DNA of 21,727 bases from JAIXRY01 sp964444515 (GTDB lineage: Bacteria > Patescibacteriota > Minisyncoccia > Phycocordibacterales > UBA9973): contig CAYUGY010000011.1 in NCBI GenBank assembly GCA_964444515.1, forward strand, positions 1-21,727, in the 5' to 3' direction. Below are positions 13,377 through 20,617 of the stretch, piece after piece (position 1 is the first letter of the stretch; every line of letters starts with the position of its first letter). The notes beneath the pieces were generated by a model that was not told the origin of the DNA, ran no database searches, and saw only the letters and a list, made by a program, of their open reading frames with translations. The translations under genes were made by a program, and so were the position numbers.

Positions 13377-13411
13377 TAGGCTCTAGGTTCTAGGCATTAG
13401 GCACTAGGTCT
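13377..13411. repeat. Five TAGGNNN heptads in the pilC leader
   Basis: Five consecutive 7-bp units: TAGGCTC, TAGGTTC, TAGGCAT, TAGGCAC, TAGGTCT. The first begins 4 bp from the pilC start codon. No inverted partner arm or hairpin is present here, unlike at the two terminators. Confidence 0.8.
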
Positions 13412-13424
13412 TTGAGAAATTATT

Positions 13425-13452
13425 TTTATAATACAATTATACATTATATAAA
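13425..13452 (-). promoter_or_regulatory. Probable promoter region of pilC
   Basis: A cluster of -10-like words on the minus strand (TATAAT, and TATTAT at 13433-13428). If TATTAT is used, transcription begins near 13421 and the leader contains the five heptads. The exact box cannot be chosen by eye. The remainder of the 144-bp gap to pilT (13453-13516) is T/A-rich and shows nothing else. Confidence 0.4.
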
Positions 13453-13516
13453 CACAAAATGTTTGTTTATTATTTGAAAAATGCAATCTGTTTCAAAGAA
13501 GATTGTATTTTATATT

Positions 13517-14572
13517 TTACATCAACTGAGATAACGCTCTCGGATTTGCAGAATACGCAAATGCATTTTCTTGTGTTATTTCTCCGTTTCGTACCAGTTC
13601 CACAAGTGAACGATTCATATCGATCATTCCTTGCTCTGTACCTGTTTCAATAACAACATCAATTTCATGAGTTCTCTTTTCTCTAATCAAATTTGAAACA
13701 GCCGGTGTATTGATAAGTAGTTCATATGCAGGAATTCTTCCTCCTGAAATTTTAGGAATAAGTCGTTGAGAAAAAACACCGAGCAATGAAGACGCAAGTT
13801 GGACTCTGATTTGATCTTGCTGCTCCGCAGGGAATGAGTCGATGATACGATCAATTGTTTGTGAAGCATTGTTTGTATGAAGGGTTGCCAATACCAAGTG
13901 ACCAGTTTCTGCAGCAGTCACCGCTGTTGCCATTGTCTCACGAGTACGCATTTCTCCAATCAAAATAACATTCACGTCTTCTCGAAAAGCTGATGTTAGT
14001 GCCGCCTCAAAACTATTGGTTTCAATACCAACCTCTCGTTGGTCGATCAATGATTTTTTTTGATCATAGATATGTTCAATCGGGTCCTCAATAGTAACAA
14101 TATGTGCAGCTCTTTTTTCGTTAATGATATCAACCATTGCCGCAAGTGTTGTTGTCTTACCTTGACCAACAGGACCAACAACCAAAAAGAATCCTTGTCG
14201 AGACATTGCAAATTGTTCAAGAATAGGAGGGAGTTGTAATTCTGACAATGATTTAATTTTTGGAATCAATCTCATCACAATAGAAATACCTGCTTTTTGC
14301 ACAAAAGCATGTCCTCTCAAACGAGTACCTTGATCAAATTCATACCCAAAATCCAACTCCTTTGTTTTTAAAAAATTTTCTAGTTTCTCTTTGCCAACAA
14401 AAAAAAGAAGTATTTGTTGCATGTCTTCATTTGTCGGAACAGTTTTAGTTAGTGGAATTAATTCACCGGTAATTCGTATTTGAGGTATTCGAGTTGCAGA
14501 TACATGAAGATCAGAAGCCCCTTGCTCGATCATATTTGTTATAAGATCGCGAATATATGTCTGATGATCCAT
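13517..14572 (-). CDS. pilT: Type IV pilus retraction ATPase
   Basis: 351 residues, usual PilT length. A hexameric ATPase that disassembles the pilus and drives twitching or DNA uptake. The N-terminal PAS-like domain starts with the family motif ASDLHVSA (residues 19-26). Walker A reads GPVGQGKTT (133-141) rather than GPTGSGKST. The Asp box is IEDPIEH (161-167), Walker B is VNVILIGEMRTRET (200-213), and the His box is HLVLATLHTNN (225-235). The C-terminal LIREKRTHEI (295-304) matches the PilT-specific AIRE-like region and separates it from PilB. The start lies 5 nt after the receiver gene stop, so the two are co-transcribed. Confidence 0.95.
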   Translation of the reverse strand: MDHQTYIRDLITNMIEQGASDLHVSATRIPQIRITGELIPLTKTVPTNEDMQQILLFFVGKEKLENFLKTKELDFGYEFDQGTRLRGHAFVQKAGISIVMRLIPKIKSLSELQLPPILEQFAMSRQGFFLVVGPVGQGKTTTLAAMVDIINEKRAAHIVTIEDPIEHIYDQKKSLIDQREVGIETNSFEAALTSAFREDVNVILIGEMRTRETMATAVTAAETGHLVLATLHTNNASQTIDRIIDSFPAEQQDQIRVQLASSLLGVFSQRLIPKISGGRIPAYELLINTPAVSNLIREKRTHEIDVVIETGTEQGMIDMNRSLVELVRNGEITQENAFAYSANPRALSQLM

Positions 14573-14577
14573 AAGAT

Positions 14578-14967
14578 TTAGTTTTTCTTACTAGCTAAAA
14601 TTTCAGCAACACGACCAATAACCTCGGTCGGAGTAGTGTTTGCTTTGACGATGTACCCACTCACACCAAGTGCTTGTCCGCGAGCAACATCAGCAGATTG
14701 CCCCCGATTTGAAAGTACAATCTTGATTGCATGAGGAATCAAACCTTCAGCATTGATAACTTCGAGCATTTCAAAACCGTCCATTTCTGGCATCACAATA
14801 TCCATCAACATAATATCAGAAGTAAGACCTGCTCGTAATTTCTCCAAAGCAATTTTGGGACCAAGTGCCGTATCAACTGTATAGCCCGCTTGAGTAAATT
14901 TGAGCGCGTACATATCAAGCAAAAAACTGTCATCGTCAACAATCAAAATCTTTTTCGGTGTATCCAT
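14578..14967 (-). CDS. CheY-like single-domain response regulator
   Basis: 129 residues, only a receiver domain and no output domain. Phosphorylation residues are intact: acidic pocket D11-D12-D13, phosphoacceptor D56 in LMDIVMPEMDG, switch Ser86 (usually Thr or Ser) and Lys108. Such stand-alone receivers act by binding a partner, as CheY, PilG and PilH do. It lies between pilB and pilT, so regulation of the extension/retraction motors is the obvious inference. No histidine kinase is in the window. Its promoter has an extended -10 box (TG-T-TATACT) 9 nt before the ATG, which separates it from the upstream pilM-pilB operon. Confidence 0.93.
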   Translation of the reverse strand: MDTPKKILIVDDDSFLLDMYALKFTQAGYTVDTALGPKIALEKLRAGLTSDIMLMDIVMPEMDGFEMLEVINAEGLIPHAIKIVLSNRGQSADVARGQALGVSGYIVKANTTPTEVIGRVAEILASKKN

Positions 14968-14976
14968 AGTGTTTAA

Positions 14977-14985
14977 AGTATAACA
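14977..14985 (-). promoter_or_regulatory. Extended -10 promoter of the receiver-pilT pair
   Basis: On the minus strand TG-T-TATACT runs from 14985 to 14977, 9 nt before the ATG at 14967. The 73-bp gap to pilB shows no clear terminator, so read-through from pilB is possible. Confidence 0.55.
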
Positions 14986-15040
14986 AAAATAATAGATTTC
15001 TTCCTAGGGCCACAGAATGTGCAAAACTTATGAATACCGC

Positions 15041-16792
15041 TTATACGGCAACATCTTCAGAATCATCATCTTGCCCCAAAGTATACACTTCAGTCATCGG
15101 CAAAAGCCCATTTAGACTCTTGATAAAACCGTCTTCTTTCATGGTGATCATTCCCTGTTTACGTGCAACTTTCATTATCTCTTGTTCTCCAGGAGACTTC
15201 ATAATCAATGTTTGCATTTCCTTGTCTACAATAAACATTTCGTGAACCGCAATACGCCCTCGAGTTCCTGATGGACATTCTGCAGATGGAACTGTTTCAA
15301 TTATGGTGTCTTTGAGCGGAATTTGAGCTTTTGCTTCCGGTGTCAAATCTCCAAAATATTTATTGTACAATCCTTTGATTTCTTCTGAGGCTGGAACTTC
15401 TTTGCGAGACGATGGGTGTGTTGCTCGTACCAATCGTTGACCGACAGCAAGCGCTAGTGTTGGCGCAATAAGATACGGATCAACGCCCATGTCTATCAAA
15501 CGAGGTACCACTCCGGCAGCATTATTGGTGTGCAATGTTGAAAGCACCAAGTGACCGGTAAGAGCCGCTTGAATAGCTAGCTGTGCAGTTTCTTTGTCAC
15601 GTATTTCTCCAACCAAAATAATATCTGGGTCTTGACGCAAAATAGAACGAAGTCCCGAAGCAAACGTATAACCGATTTCAGCCATCACTTGTGATTGATT
15701 AACTCCTGGCAAGTTGTATTCAACCGGATCTTCTAGCGAGACAATATTTTCTCCATCACGATCAAGCGAAGCAAGCATCGAGTAGAGTGTTGTTGTTTTA
15801 CCAGAACCAGTTGGACCAGTAATCAAAATCAATCCGTATGGCAATTCGAGTGCTTTTTTAACCAATTCCAAATTGTGTGGAGAGAGTCCTAGTTGCTCAA
15901 GTGGTTTCAATCCTTTTTCAGAATCCAAAATACGCATCACAACTTTTTCACCGTATGATGTCGGCATTGTAGAAACACGGAAATCAATTTTTCTTCCGTC
16001 AATTTTTGAAGAGAATGATCCGTCTTGTGGTTTACGTTTCTCATCGAGACGAAGTCGGGCCAAAATTTTGATACGAGCAACGATTCCGTTGTACGTATTC
16101 ATCGGAAGCACGAGTGATGTGTGCAGTGTACCGTCCACACGAAAACGAACATTCACTTTGTCGCCGTTATTTTCGATGTGAATATCAGAAGCATTTCCCT
16201 CGATTGCGTGACGTAAAATCACGGCCACGATTTTGATAATCGGCGCATCTTCCACAATCTTGCCATCGTCGGTTGATTTTGCGTCTTGTTTCTTTTCAGC
16301 AACAGAGGCATTCGCACTCTCGAGTTCTGTGTCCATTTGAGACAAAGCTTGATCTACTTCACCTGTAGTGTTTTTATAGTTTTCAACAATTGCTTCAAAA
16401 TCTTCTTTTGAAATCAAAAATTGCTTGTATGGGATATTTGATTTGACTGAAATAAACTGCAATGCATTCATTGCTGACGTATCTTCAGGATTCAAAATAC
16501 CCACCTCCAAAACATCATCTTTGTAACCAATCGGAACAAATAGATAATGACGTGCAGCGTCTTCTGGGATGTATTGTAATAAATCTTGACCGACATCTTT
16601 TGCTGTAATACTTTTGACAGGTATACCAAAAAAAGCACCTTTTGCATCGCGAATAGAAACACTCGGAATTCCCATATCAAGCAATGCTTCATCTAAATTT
16701 CCTGAAAATTTTTGAACAGCCAAATTTCTTGCATCTTGTGCAATTTCTCGACTCATTGCTTTTTTCTCAACAAGAATATCTAGATAGTCCAT
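15041..16792 (-). CDS. pilB: Type IV pilus extension ATPase
   Basis: 583 residues, GspE/PilB type. Hexameric motor that adds pilins at the inner membrane. An N-terminal MshEN/GspE_N-like domain (about residues 1-150) is followed by an acidic linker and the ATPase: ASDIHIE (201-207), arginine fingers in RVDGTLH, Walker A GPTGSGKT (326-333), Asp box LEDPVEY (353-359), Walker B DPDIILVGEIRDKET (388-402), and His box HLVLSTLHTNN (414-424). The tetracysteine zinc motif found after the ATPase core in most PilB/GspE proteins is absent: the stretch after QRLVRATHP (452-460) has only C506. The C-terminus is acidic (QDDDSEDVAV). It starts 2 nt after the small PilP-like gene. Confidence 0.97.
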   Translation of the reverse strand: MDYLDILVEKKAMSREIAQDARNLAVQKFSGNLDEALLDMGIPSVSIRDAKGAFFGIPVKSITAKDVGQDLLQYIPEDAARHYLFVPIGYKDDVLEVGILNPEDTSAMNALQFISVKSNIPYKQFLISKEDFEAIVENYKNTTGEVDQALSQMDTELESANASVAEKKQDAKSTDDGKIVEDAPIIKIVAVILRHAIEGNASDIHIENNGDKVNVRFRVDGTLHTSLVLPMNTYNGIVARIKILARLRLDEKRKPQDGSFSSKIDGRKIDFRVSTMPTSYGEKVVMRILDSEKGLKPLEQLGLSPHNLELVKKALELPYGLILITGPTGSGKTTTLYSMLASLDRDGENIVSLEDPVEYNLPGVNQSQVMAEIGYTFASGLRSILRQDPDIILVGEIRDKETAQLAIQAALTGHLVLSTLHTNNAAGVVPRLIDMGVDPYLIAPTLALAVGQRLVRATHPSSRKEVPASEEIKGLYNKYFGDLTPEAKAQIPLKDTIIETVPSAECPSGTRGRIAVHEMFIVDKEMQTLIMKSPGEQEIMKVARKQGMITMKEDGFIKSLNGLLPMTEVYTLGQDDDSEDVAV

Positions 16793-16794
16793 AA

Positions 16795-17172
16795 TTATTG
16801 TTTGGGTGTTACTGATGTATTTTCGACAGCTGTGGTAGTAGTGCTCACAAAAGCACCTTCTTCTGTTCCGATTGGAAGAAACGGATTGGGTCTACCGATG
16901 GTCGGTTCTGGTATAAGTGGTGTTGAATAATCAACAAGAGAAGAGAATGCTTGGTTTGAAAAAATACTTTTATCGAGAGTGATGGTCGAAATACCAGCAA
17001 GTGATTGTACAAACTTCTGATTTATAACATCTGCTGAATCTGTCACATTAACACCCGATTCATCTGCAGTAGTAATTGCACCAAGATTAGGTGAAATAAC
17101 ATACACATAAGCAGCATATCCCCCTCCTCCAAGTATCCCTATAAGTAATAATATTTTTGCTATTTTTTTCAT
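16795..17172 (-). CDS. Small membrane protein with PilP-like GRPNPFLP motif
   Basis: 125 residues. Basic start (MKKIAKI), one N-terminal transmembrane helix (about residues 7-27), then a flexible extracytoplasmic part rich in Ser, Thr and Val. Residues 93-100, GRPNPFLP, resemble the G/RR-N/D-PF-x-P motif that PilP lipoproteins use to bind the PilN/PilO dimer. No lipobox cysteine and no folded C-terminal PilP domain are present, and the protein ends in a Thr-rich tail. It lies between pilO-like and pilB with gaps of 1 and 2 nt. A reduced PilP that skips the secretin-binding part is a reasonable inference in a cell without PilQ. The assignment rests on one motif and gene order. Confidence 0.65.
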   Translation of the reverse strand: MKKIAKILLLIGILGGGGYAAYVYVISPNLGAITTADESGVNVTDSADVINQKFVQSLAGISTITLDKSIFSNQAFSSLVDYSTPLIPEPTIGRPNPFLPIGTEEGAFVSTTTTAVENTSVTPKQ

Positions 17173-17173
17173 A

Positions 17174-17812
17174 TTAATTCTTCAGCCAATAAGCTTTGAT
17201 GGTAATAGTATATTCGTACACCGGTGTCGTCGAAACAGTTGTTTCTTTGATTTTTTTAGGATCATTGTCTGGCTGAGCAACATTAAAGGTAACAGAAACA
17301 ACATCAATCAAACGCAAACTTTTTTCTAATTTCTTGAGAAAAACAACAAACTGTTCGTACGGACCACTTACCGTAAAAGTAATTAGCGCTGAACCGAACG
17401 GTGACGTATCGGTTGTTGCTATTGGTGAACCAACAGTAGTTGCATGAGGTGAGACAGGTTTTGATCCTGCTGTACTCTTGTCGGCTGTCGCTATGGGGTT
17501 TTGATATTGTGCTTTTTTGAACACCAAACCGCTTTCTATTGCGACTTTTTCCAAATCAATCACCAAACGAACATTATCAATAGTGTCAGGGATCATTGTG
17601 TGCAATTTGTCTATATCCTGCTGTTTGATCGTACGATAATTTGAAGAAAGACCGTCTTGAACCGTGCGGTATTTGATTGCATTATCGATAGCCTGTGTAA
17701 GGCCTATTTCATTTGATTCCATAACACCAATAGATTTGTACGTTGGCAGTGTATAGAAAAAGAACGTTCCTATTGCAGTCGCTATTAAAATGAGTGGTGT
17801 GATAAATTGCAT
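17174..17812 (-). CDS. pilO: PilO-like alignment subcomplex protein
   Basis: 212 residues. The N-terminal transmembrane helix (about residues 4-22) is followed by a heptad-rich coiled coil (about 23-75, including QDIDKLHTMIPDTIDNVRLVIDLEKVA) and a C-terminal ferredoxin-like domain with TFTVSGPYEQFVVFLKKLEKSLRLIDVVSVTF (about 135-175), which is the PilO signature: sequence near the first strand, YxxfxxFLxxLEx..R. A Thr/Ser-rich insert (about 105-130) lies between them. PilO pairs with PilN in the inner-membrane alignment complex. The start at 17812 is 6 nt after the pilN-like stop. Confidence 0.85.
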   Translation of the reverse strand: MQFITPLILIATAIGTFFFYTLPTYKSIGVMESNEIGLTQAIDNAIKYRTVQDGLSSNYRTIKQQDIDKLHTMIPDTIDNVRLVIDLEKVAIESGLVFKKAQYQNPIATADKSTAGSKPVSPHATTVGSPIATTDTSPFGSALITFTVSGPYEQFVVFLKKLEKSLRLIDVVSVTFNVAQPDNDPKKIKETTVSTTPVYEYTITIKAYWLKN

Positions 17813-17818
17813 ACGATT

Positions 17819-18433
17819 TTATTGTGTACCTTTATATATTAAAAAGGAAGGATTAACGGTAAAATTTAAATTGAATGTTACTGTTCCATCTTTTTCACTT
17901 CTTGTCACATTAGAAAAAACAGGATCTTGCAGATTTCTATTTGCAGAAAAAGCATCTGATTGAAGCGCAATAGAAGCATATGAACGAGCGACACCAGTCA
18001 TCGACACATTTATTAGTTTACTCTTGTCAGGAGAACTATCGTCAATTTTGTAATCAAATTTTGTATATTGAATTGACTTCAAAGTAGTCTGACCGAGTGC
18101 TGTAAAAATTGGTGACAAACTCAAATGACTCGACAGTAACTGGTTTGATGATTTTATTCGACGGTCGAGATCTTTGATTTCTTCCAAAAACTTTGTATCA
18201 ATAGCATCTTCTGATGTTTGGATTTGTGCACGTTTTTGTTGAAAATCTTTTACCTTTGTTTGTTTCAAAAAAAACGTCCCTCCAGCAAGCGCAAGAGAAA
18301 CAATCAACAGAAATATACCAATGAGTGGCAATGCACCTGAAGACCGTCTAATAGTTGCAGAGGAAATATCCCGCTGTTCTGCTAGAGGTTTTTTGGGGAT
18401 AAAAGCTGTTTGTGCTGCTAGTTTTGGATCCAT
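17819..18433 (-). CDS. pilN: PilN-like alignment subcomplex protein
   Basis: 204 residues. A cytoplasmic N-terminal tail (about residues 1-33) should contact PilM. One transmembrane helix follows (about 34-56, LPLIGIFLLIVSLALAGGTFFL), then a coiled coil (about 58-100, KVKDFQQKRAQIQTSEDAIDTK and LDRRIKSSNQLLS) and a ferredoxin-like domain. The typical start motif of PilN (NLLP.) is not seen, but AFIPKKPLAEQRD at the N-terminus may play the same role. The identification rests on topology and on its place between pilM and pilO. It starts 9 nt after the pilM stop. Confidence 0.8.
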   Translation of the reverse strand: MDPKLAAQTAFIPKKPLAEQRDISSATIRRSSGALPLIGIFLLIVSLALAGGTFFLKQTKVKDFQQKRAQIQTSEDAIDTKFLEEIKDLDRRIKSSNQLLSSHLSLSPIFTALGQTTLKSIQYTKFDYKIDDSSPDKSKLINVSMTGVARSYASIALQSDAFSANRNLQDPVFSNVTRSEKDGTVTFNLNFTVNPSFLIYKGTQ

Positions 18434-18442
18434 ATAATGATA

Positions 18443-19576
18443 TTAAGAATCAAGTGCGCGAAGTGCGATTCCGATAGCTCCAGAAAATTCTGGTCCGATA
18501 GTTACCAATGTCGGAGCAAGAAAGGCTGGTGCGTCGACCTTATAAAAAGGATTTCCAAGTACTGTTTCTGTTCGGAGATAGTCGTATGCTTTTTCGGTAA
18601 AACCTTTGACCAACACTCCTCCACCAGTGAGAAATACTTTGTTGATTGATCGGTTACTGGTACGTTCATATTGTATCATTGCTGTGTTTATTTCAGAAAG
18701 AATAAAATCAACACTTGGCATCATTGCCTTTGCAACTTCTTCACCTCGTCCATCAGAATTCAATCCGTAATCACGTTTCCAGTTTTCTGCTTGCGCAAAA
18801 TTGACTTCCATTGATTCTTTGATTGCGTTGGTAAAATCTGCACCACCTTTGTTTACAATGTGCGTTGATTTTACGATACCATATTCAACAATTGCGATTT
18901 TTGTTTTTGATGCACCGACATCAACGACGACAACTGGCGCTAGCTCGTGTGTCAAAATAGCACGCACTTGAGAAAACGCTTCAACTTCAAAAGAAGAACT
19001 TTCAACTTGTGCTTGTGCCAAACCATCTTGATATCGTTTGATTGCTTCGTTGTGAATAGCTACTACCAAGACTTCGTTTTTGTCTTCAACAACTTCTTTT
19101 GATTCTTGTGCACTCATATCAAACACATCTTTTTTGGGTAACAAAAACCAATCAAGTGTCACCTCTTCAATCGGTACAGGAATATATTTGCGAGCCTCTG
19201 TCGGAACAACATCTTTGAATGAAGTAGTCGGAATTGATACTGGAATTGATAGCACAAAAACCAATGCTGAATATGTTGGGATCACACATTGAACCGTCGT
19301 GCCAGAAATACCTGATTCTTTGAATAGCTGCACAACTGATTGTGCAATAATTTCTGGAGTCAGCGCGATTGGTTTTCCAACTTCTGTTTTCAAAAAAGGA
19401 CCAAGTGCAATAGAGCCGTATGTTTCAAGTACTGCTTTGTTGTTTTCTTTTTTGATCTGCACTACTTTGATTGCAGACGCACCAATATCAAGACCGACAA
19501 CACTGCCATGCACTGTTCCGTTACTTGCAAAAAGTCCTTTGATCGTGTTTGTGATTTTCTCAATTATTCCTTGCAT
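18443..19576 (-). CDS. pilM: Actin-like pilus assembly ATPase
   Basis: 377 residues. PilM is a cytoplasmic actin-like protein that binds ATP and the PilN tail. Nucleotide-binding motifs are clear: VVGLDIGASAIKVVQI (phosphate 1, about residues 26-41), VVVDVGASKTKIAIVE (phosphate 2, about 215-230), INKVFLTGGGVLVKGFTEK (adenosine motif) and the KGGADFTNAI loop. Family motifs PTEARKYIPVPIEEV and VLVVAIHNEAIKRY also match PilM. It heads the pilM-N-O-P-B operon, with intergenic gaps of 9, 6, 1 and 2 nt. It is divergent from comF with only 18 bp between start codons. Confidence 0.95.
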   Translation of the reverse strand: MQGIIEKITNTIKGLFASNGTVHGSVVGLDIGASAIKVVQIKKENNKAVLETYGSIALGPFLKTEVGKPIALTPEIIAQSVVQLFKESGISGTTVQCVIPTYSALVFVLSIPVSIPTTSFKDVVPTEARKYIPVPIEEVTLDWFLLPKKDVFDMSAQESKEVVEDKNEVLVVAIHNEAIKRYQDGLAQAQVESSSFEVEAFSQVRAILTHELAPVVVVDVGASKTKIAIVEYGIVKSTHIVNKGGADFTNAIKESMEVNFAQAENWKRDYGLNSDGRGEEVAKAMMPSVDFILSEINTAMIQYERTSNRSINKVFLTGGGVLVKGFTEKAYDYLRTETVLGNPFYKVDAPAFLAPTLVTIGPEFSGAIGIALRALDS

Positions 19577-19577
19577 A

Positions 19578-19583
19578 TATAAT
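19578..19583 (+). promoter_or_regulatory. -10 box of comF
   Basis: TATAAT at 19578-19583, 11 nt before the comF ATG. It lies between the two divergent start codons, and its -35 region falls inside the pilM coding sequence. Confidence 0.45.
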
Positions 19584-19586
19584 AAA

Positions 19587-19595
19587 AGTATACCA
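19587..19595 (-). promoter_or_regulatory. Extended -10 promoter of the pilM operon
   Basis: On the minus strand TG-G-TATACT runs from 19595 to 19587. The ATG of pilM follows after 10 nt. The TG overlaps the first base of the comF start codon, so the -35 region lies inside comF. Confidence 0.55.
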
Positions 19596-20242
19596 TGAAG
19601 CCATTATCCTTCTATGCACAAGTAGTTAATTTTTTGTTTCCAATCAATTGCGCCGTTTGTGGCGCAAGTGGGTGTATTTTATGTGAGGGTTGTTTTGGTG
19701 CATGTGATACGACAAACACATACACACTCCCGAAAGACACGCTTGCGATTTTTTCATACAAAGACAAAACGATTCGACATATTATCAAAAAGATAAAGTA
19801 CAACAATCGTCACGCATATACCAAAAGTTTTGGGCCATTATTGAACGAATTGATTGTCGAAGAACTTGCAGATCGATTGATTCAATCAGATCAATATATC
19901 CTCTGCCCTATTCCGCTTTCAAACAAGAAAAACCGTGTCCACAATCATGCACAAAAAATCGCCGAAGCAATCCGACAGCAAAACACTGGTGCCACCATCA
20001 AACAAATACTGATCAAAAAGATTCAAACCAAACAACAGGCACACATCAGAAACAAGAGCGAACGTATTGCAAATATGCATGGCGTCTTTGATACGACAGA
20101 CGTGTCCATTGCGTCGAATATACCAATCGTTATTGTTGATGATGTGATTACTACCGGTGCAACGATGGCAGAAGCAATGCGCGTATTGAAAAAACACTAC
20201 GGCAAACATCGTACGATTATCGGTGTTGCGATTGCACACTAA
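19595..20242 (+). CDS. comF: ComF-like competence phosphoribosyltransferase
   Basis: 215 residues. N-terminal zinc-finger-like cluster with Cys at about positions 19, 22, 27, 30, 33 and 37 (NCAVCGASGCILCEGC), then a helical region (IRHIIKKIKYNNRH, the typical K.K..g...), and a phosphoribosyltransferase domain with CPIPLS and the PRPP loop IVIVDDVITTGATMAEA (about residues 183-199). ComF proteins are needed for transport of single-stranded DNA in natural transformation, and bind PRPP-type ligands; their catalytic role is not settled. A divergent neighbour of the pilus operon, it supports a DNA-uptake role for the pilus. The stop codon overlaps the terminator. Confidence 0.93.
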   Translation: MKPLSFYAQVVNFLFPINCAVCGASGCILCEGCFGACDTTNTYTLPKDTLAIFSYKDKTIRHIIKKIKYNNRHAYTKSFGPLLNELIVEELADRLIQSDQYILCPIPLSNKKNRVHNHAQKIAEAIRQQNTGATIKQILIKKIQTKQQAHIRNKSERIANMHGVFDTTDVSIASNIPIVIVDDVITTGATMAEAMRVLKKHYGKHRTIIGVAIAH

Positions 20243-20278
20243 AAAAGCGACGGGACCAAAAGGTCCCGCCGCTTTTTT
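20241..20278. terminator. Bidirectional terminator between comF and the RRM gene
   Basis: AAAAAAGCG-A-CGGGACC pairs with GGTCCCG-C-CGCTTTTTT around an AAAA loop, with one A/C mismatch. T6 and A6 lie on opposite sides. Serves the convergent comF (+) and RRM (-) genes; the comF stop codon lies inside the A-tract. Confidence 0.9.
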
Positions 20279-20299
20279 AGTTGTAATTACCTGAAGTAA

Positions 20300-20617
20300 T
20301 TATTCACGGTTACCACCGAATCCTCCGCGGTTTCCACCACCGAATCCTCCAGTACGAGCTGGACGTTCTGGTTGTGGTTTAGCTTCAGATACAGTGATTG
20401 CGCGTCCATCAAGTTCAGTTCCATTCAATGAATTAACTGCGTTTTGTGCTTCTTCAACAGAAGACATTTCAACGAAGCCGAATCCACGTGAACGACCACT
20501 CATTTTGTCTTTGACAACACGAGCAGAAGTAACTGTACCAGCTGAAGCAAAGTGTGCTCCAAGAGTTTCATCTGTAGTAGCCCAAGCTAGGGATCCTACG
20601 AACAATTTGTTTGACAT
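20300..20617 (-). CDS. RRM RNA-binding protein with Gly-rich tail
   Basis: 105 residues from the ATG at 20617; an upstream in-frame start at 20728 lies in the leader and is rejected. A single RRM fold with RNP2 LFVGSL (residues 5-10) and RNP1 RGFGFVEM (about 44-51), and a short Gly/Arg/Asn-rich tail (GGFGGGNRGGFGGNRE). It matches the cyanobacterial/bacterial Rbp family, known to bind single-stranded RNA and often cold-induced. In this window it is the second RNA-related gene (with the DEAD helicase) that has a long leader. The start is confirmed by RRM alignment: MSNKLFVGSL. Confidence 0.95.
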   Translation of the reverse strand: MSNKLFVGSLAWATTDETLGAHFASAGTVTSARVVKDKMSGRSRGFGFVEMSSVEEAQNAVNSLNGTELDGRAITVSEAKPQPERPARTGGFGGGNRGGFGGNRE

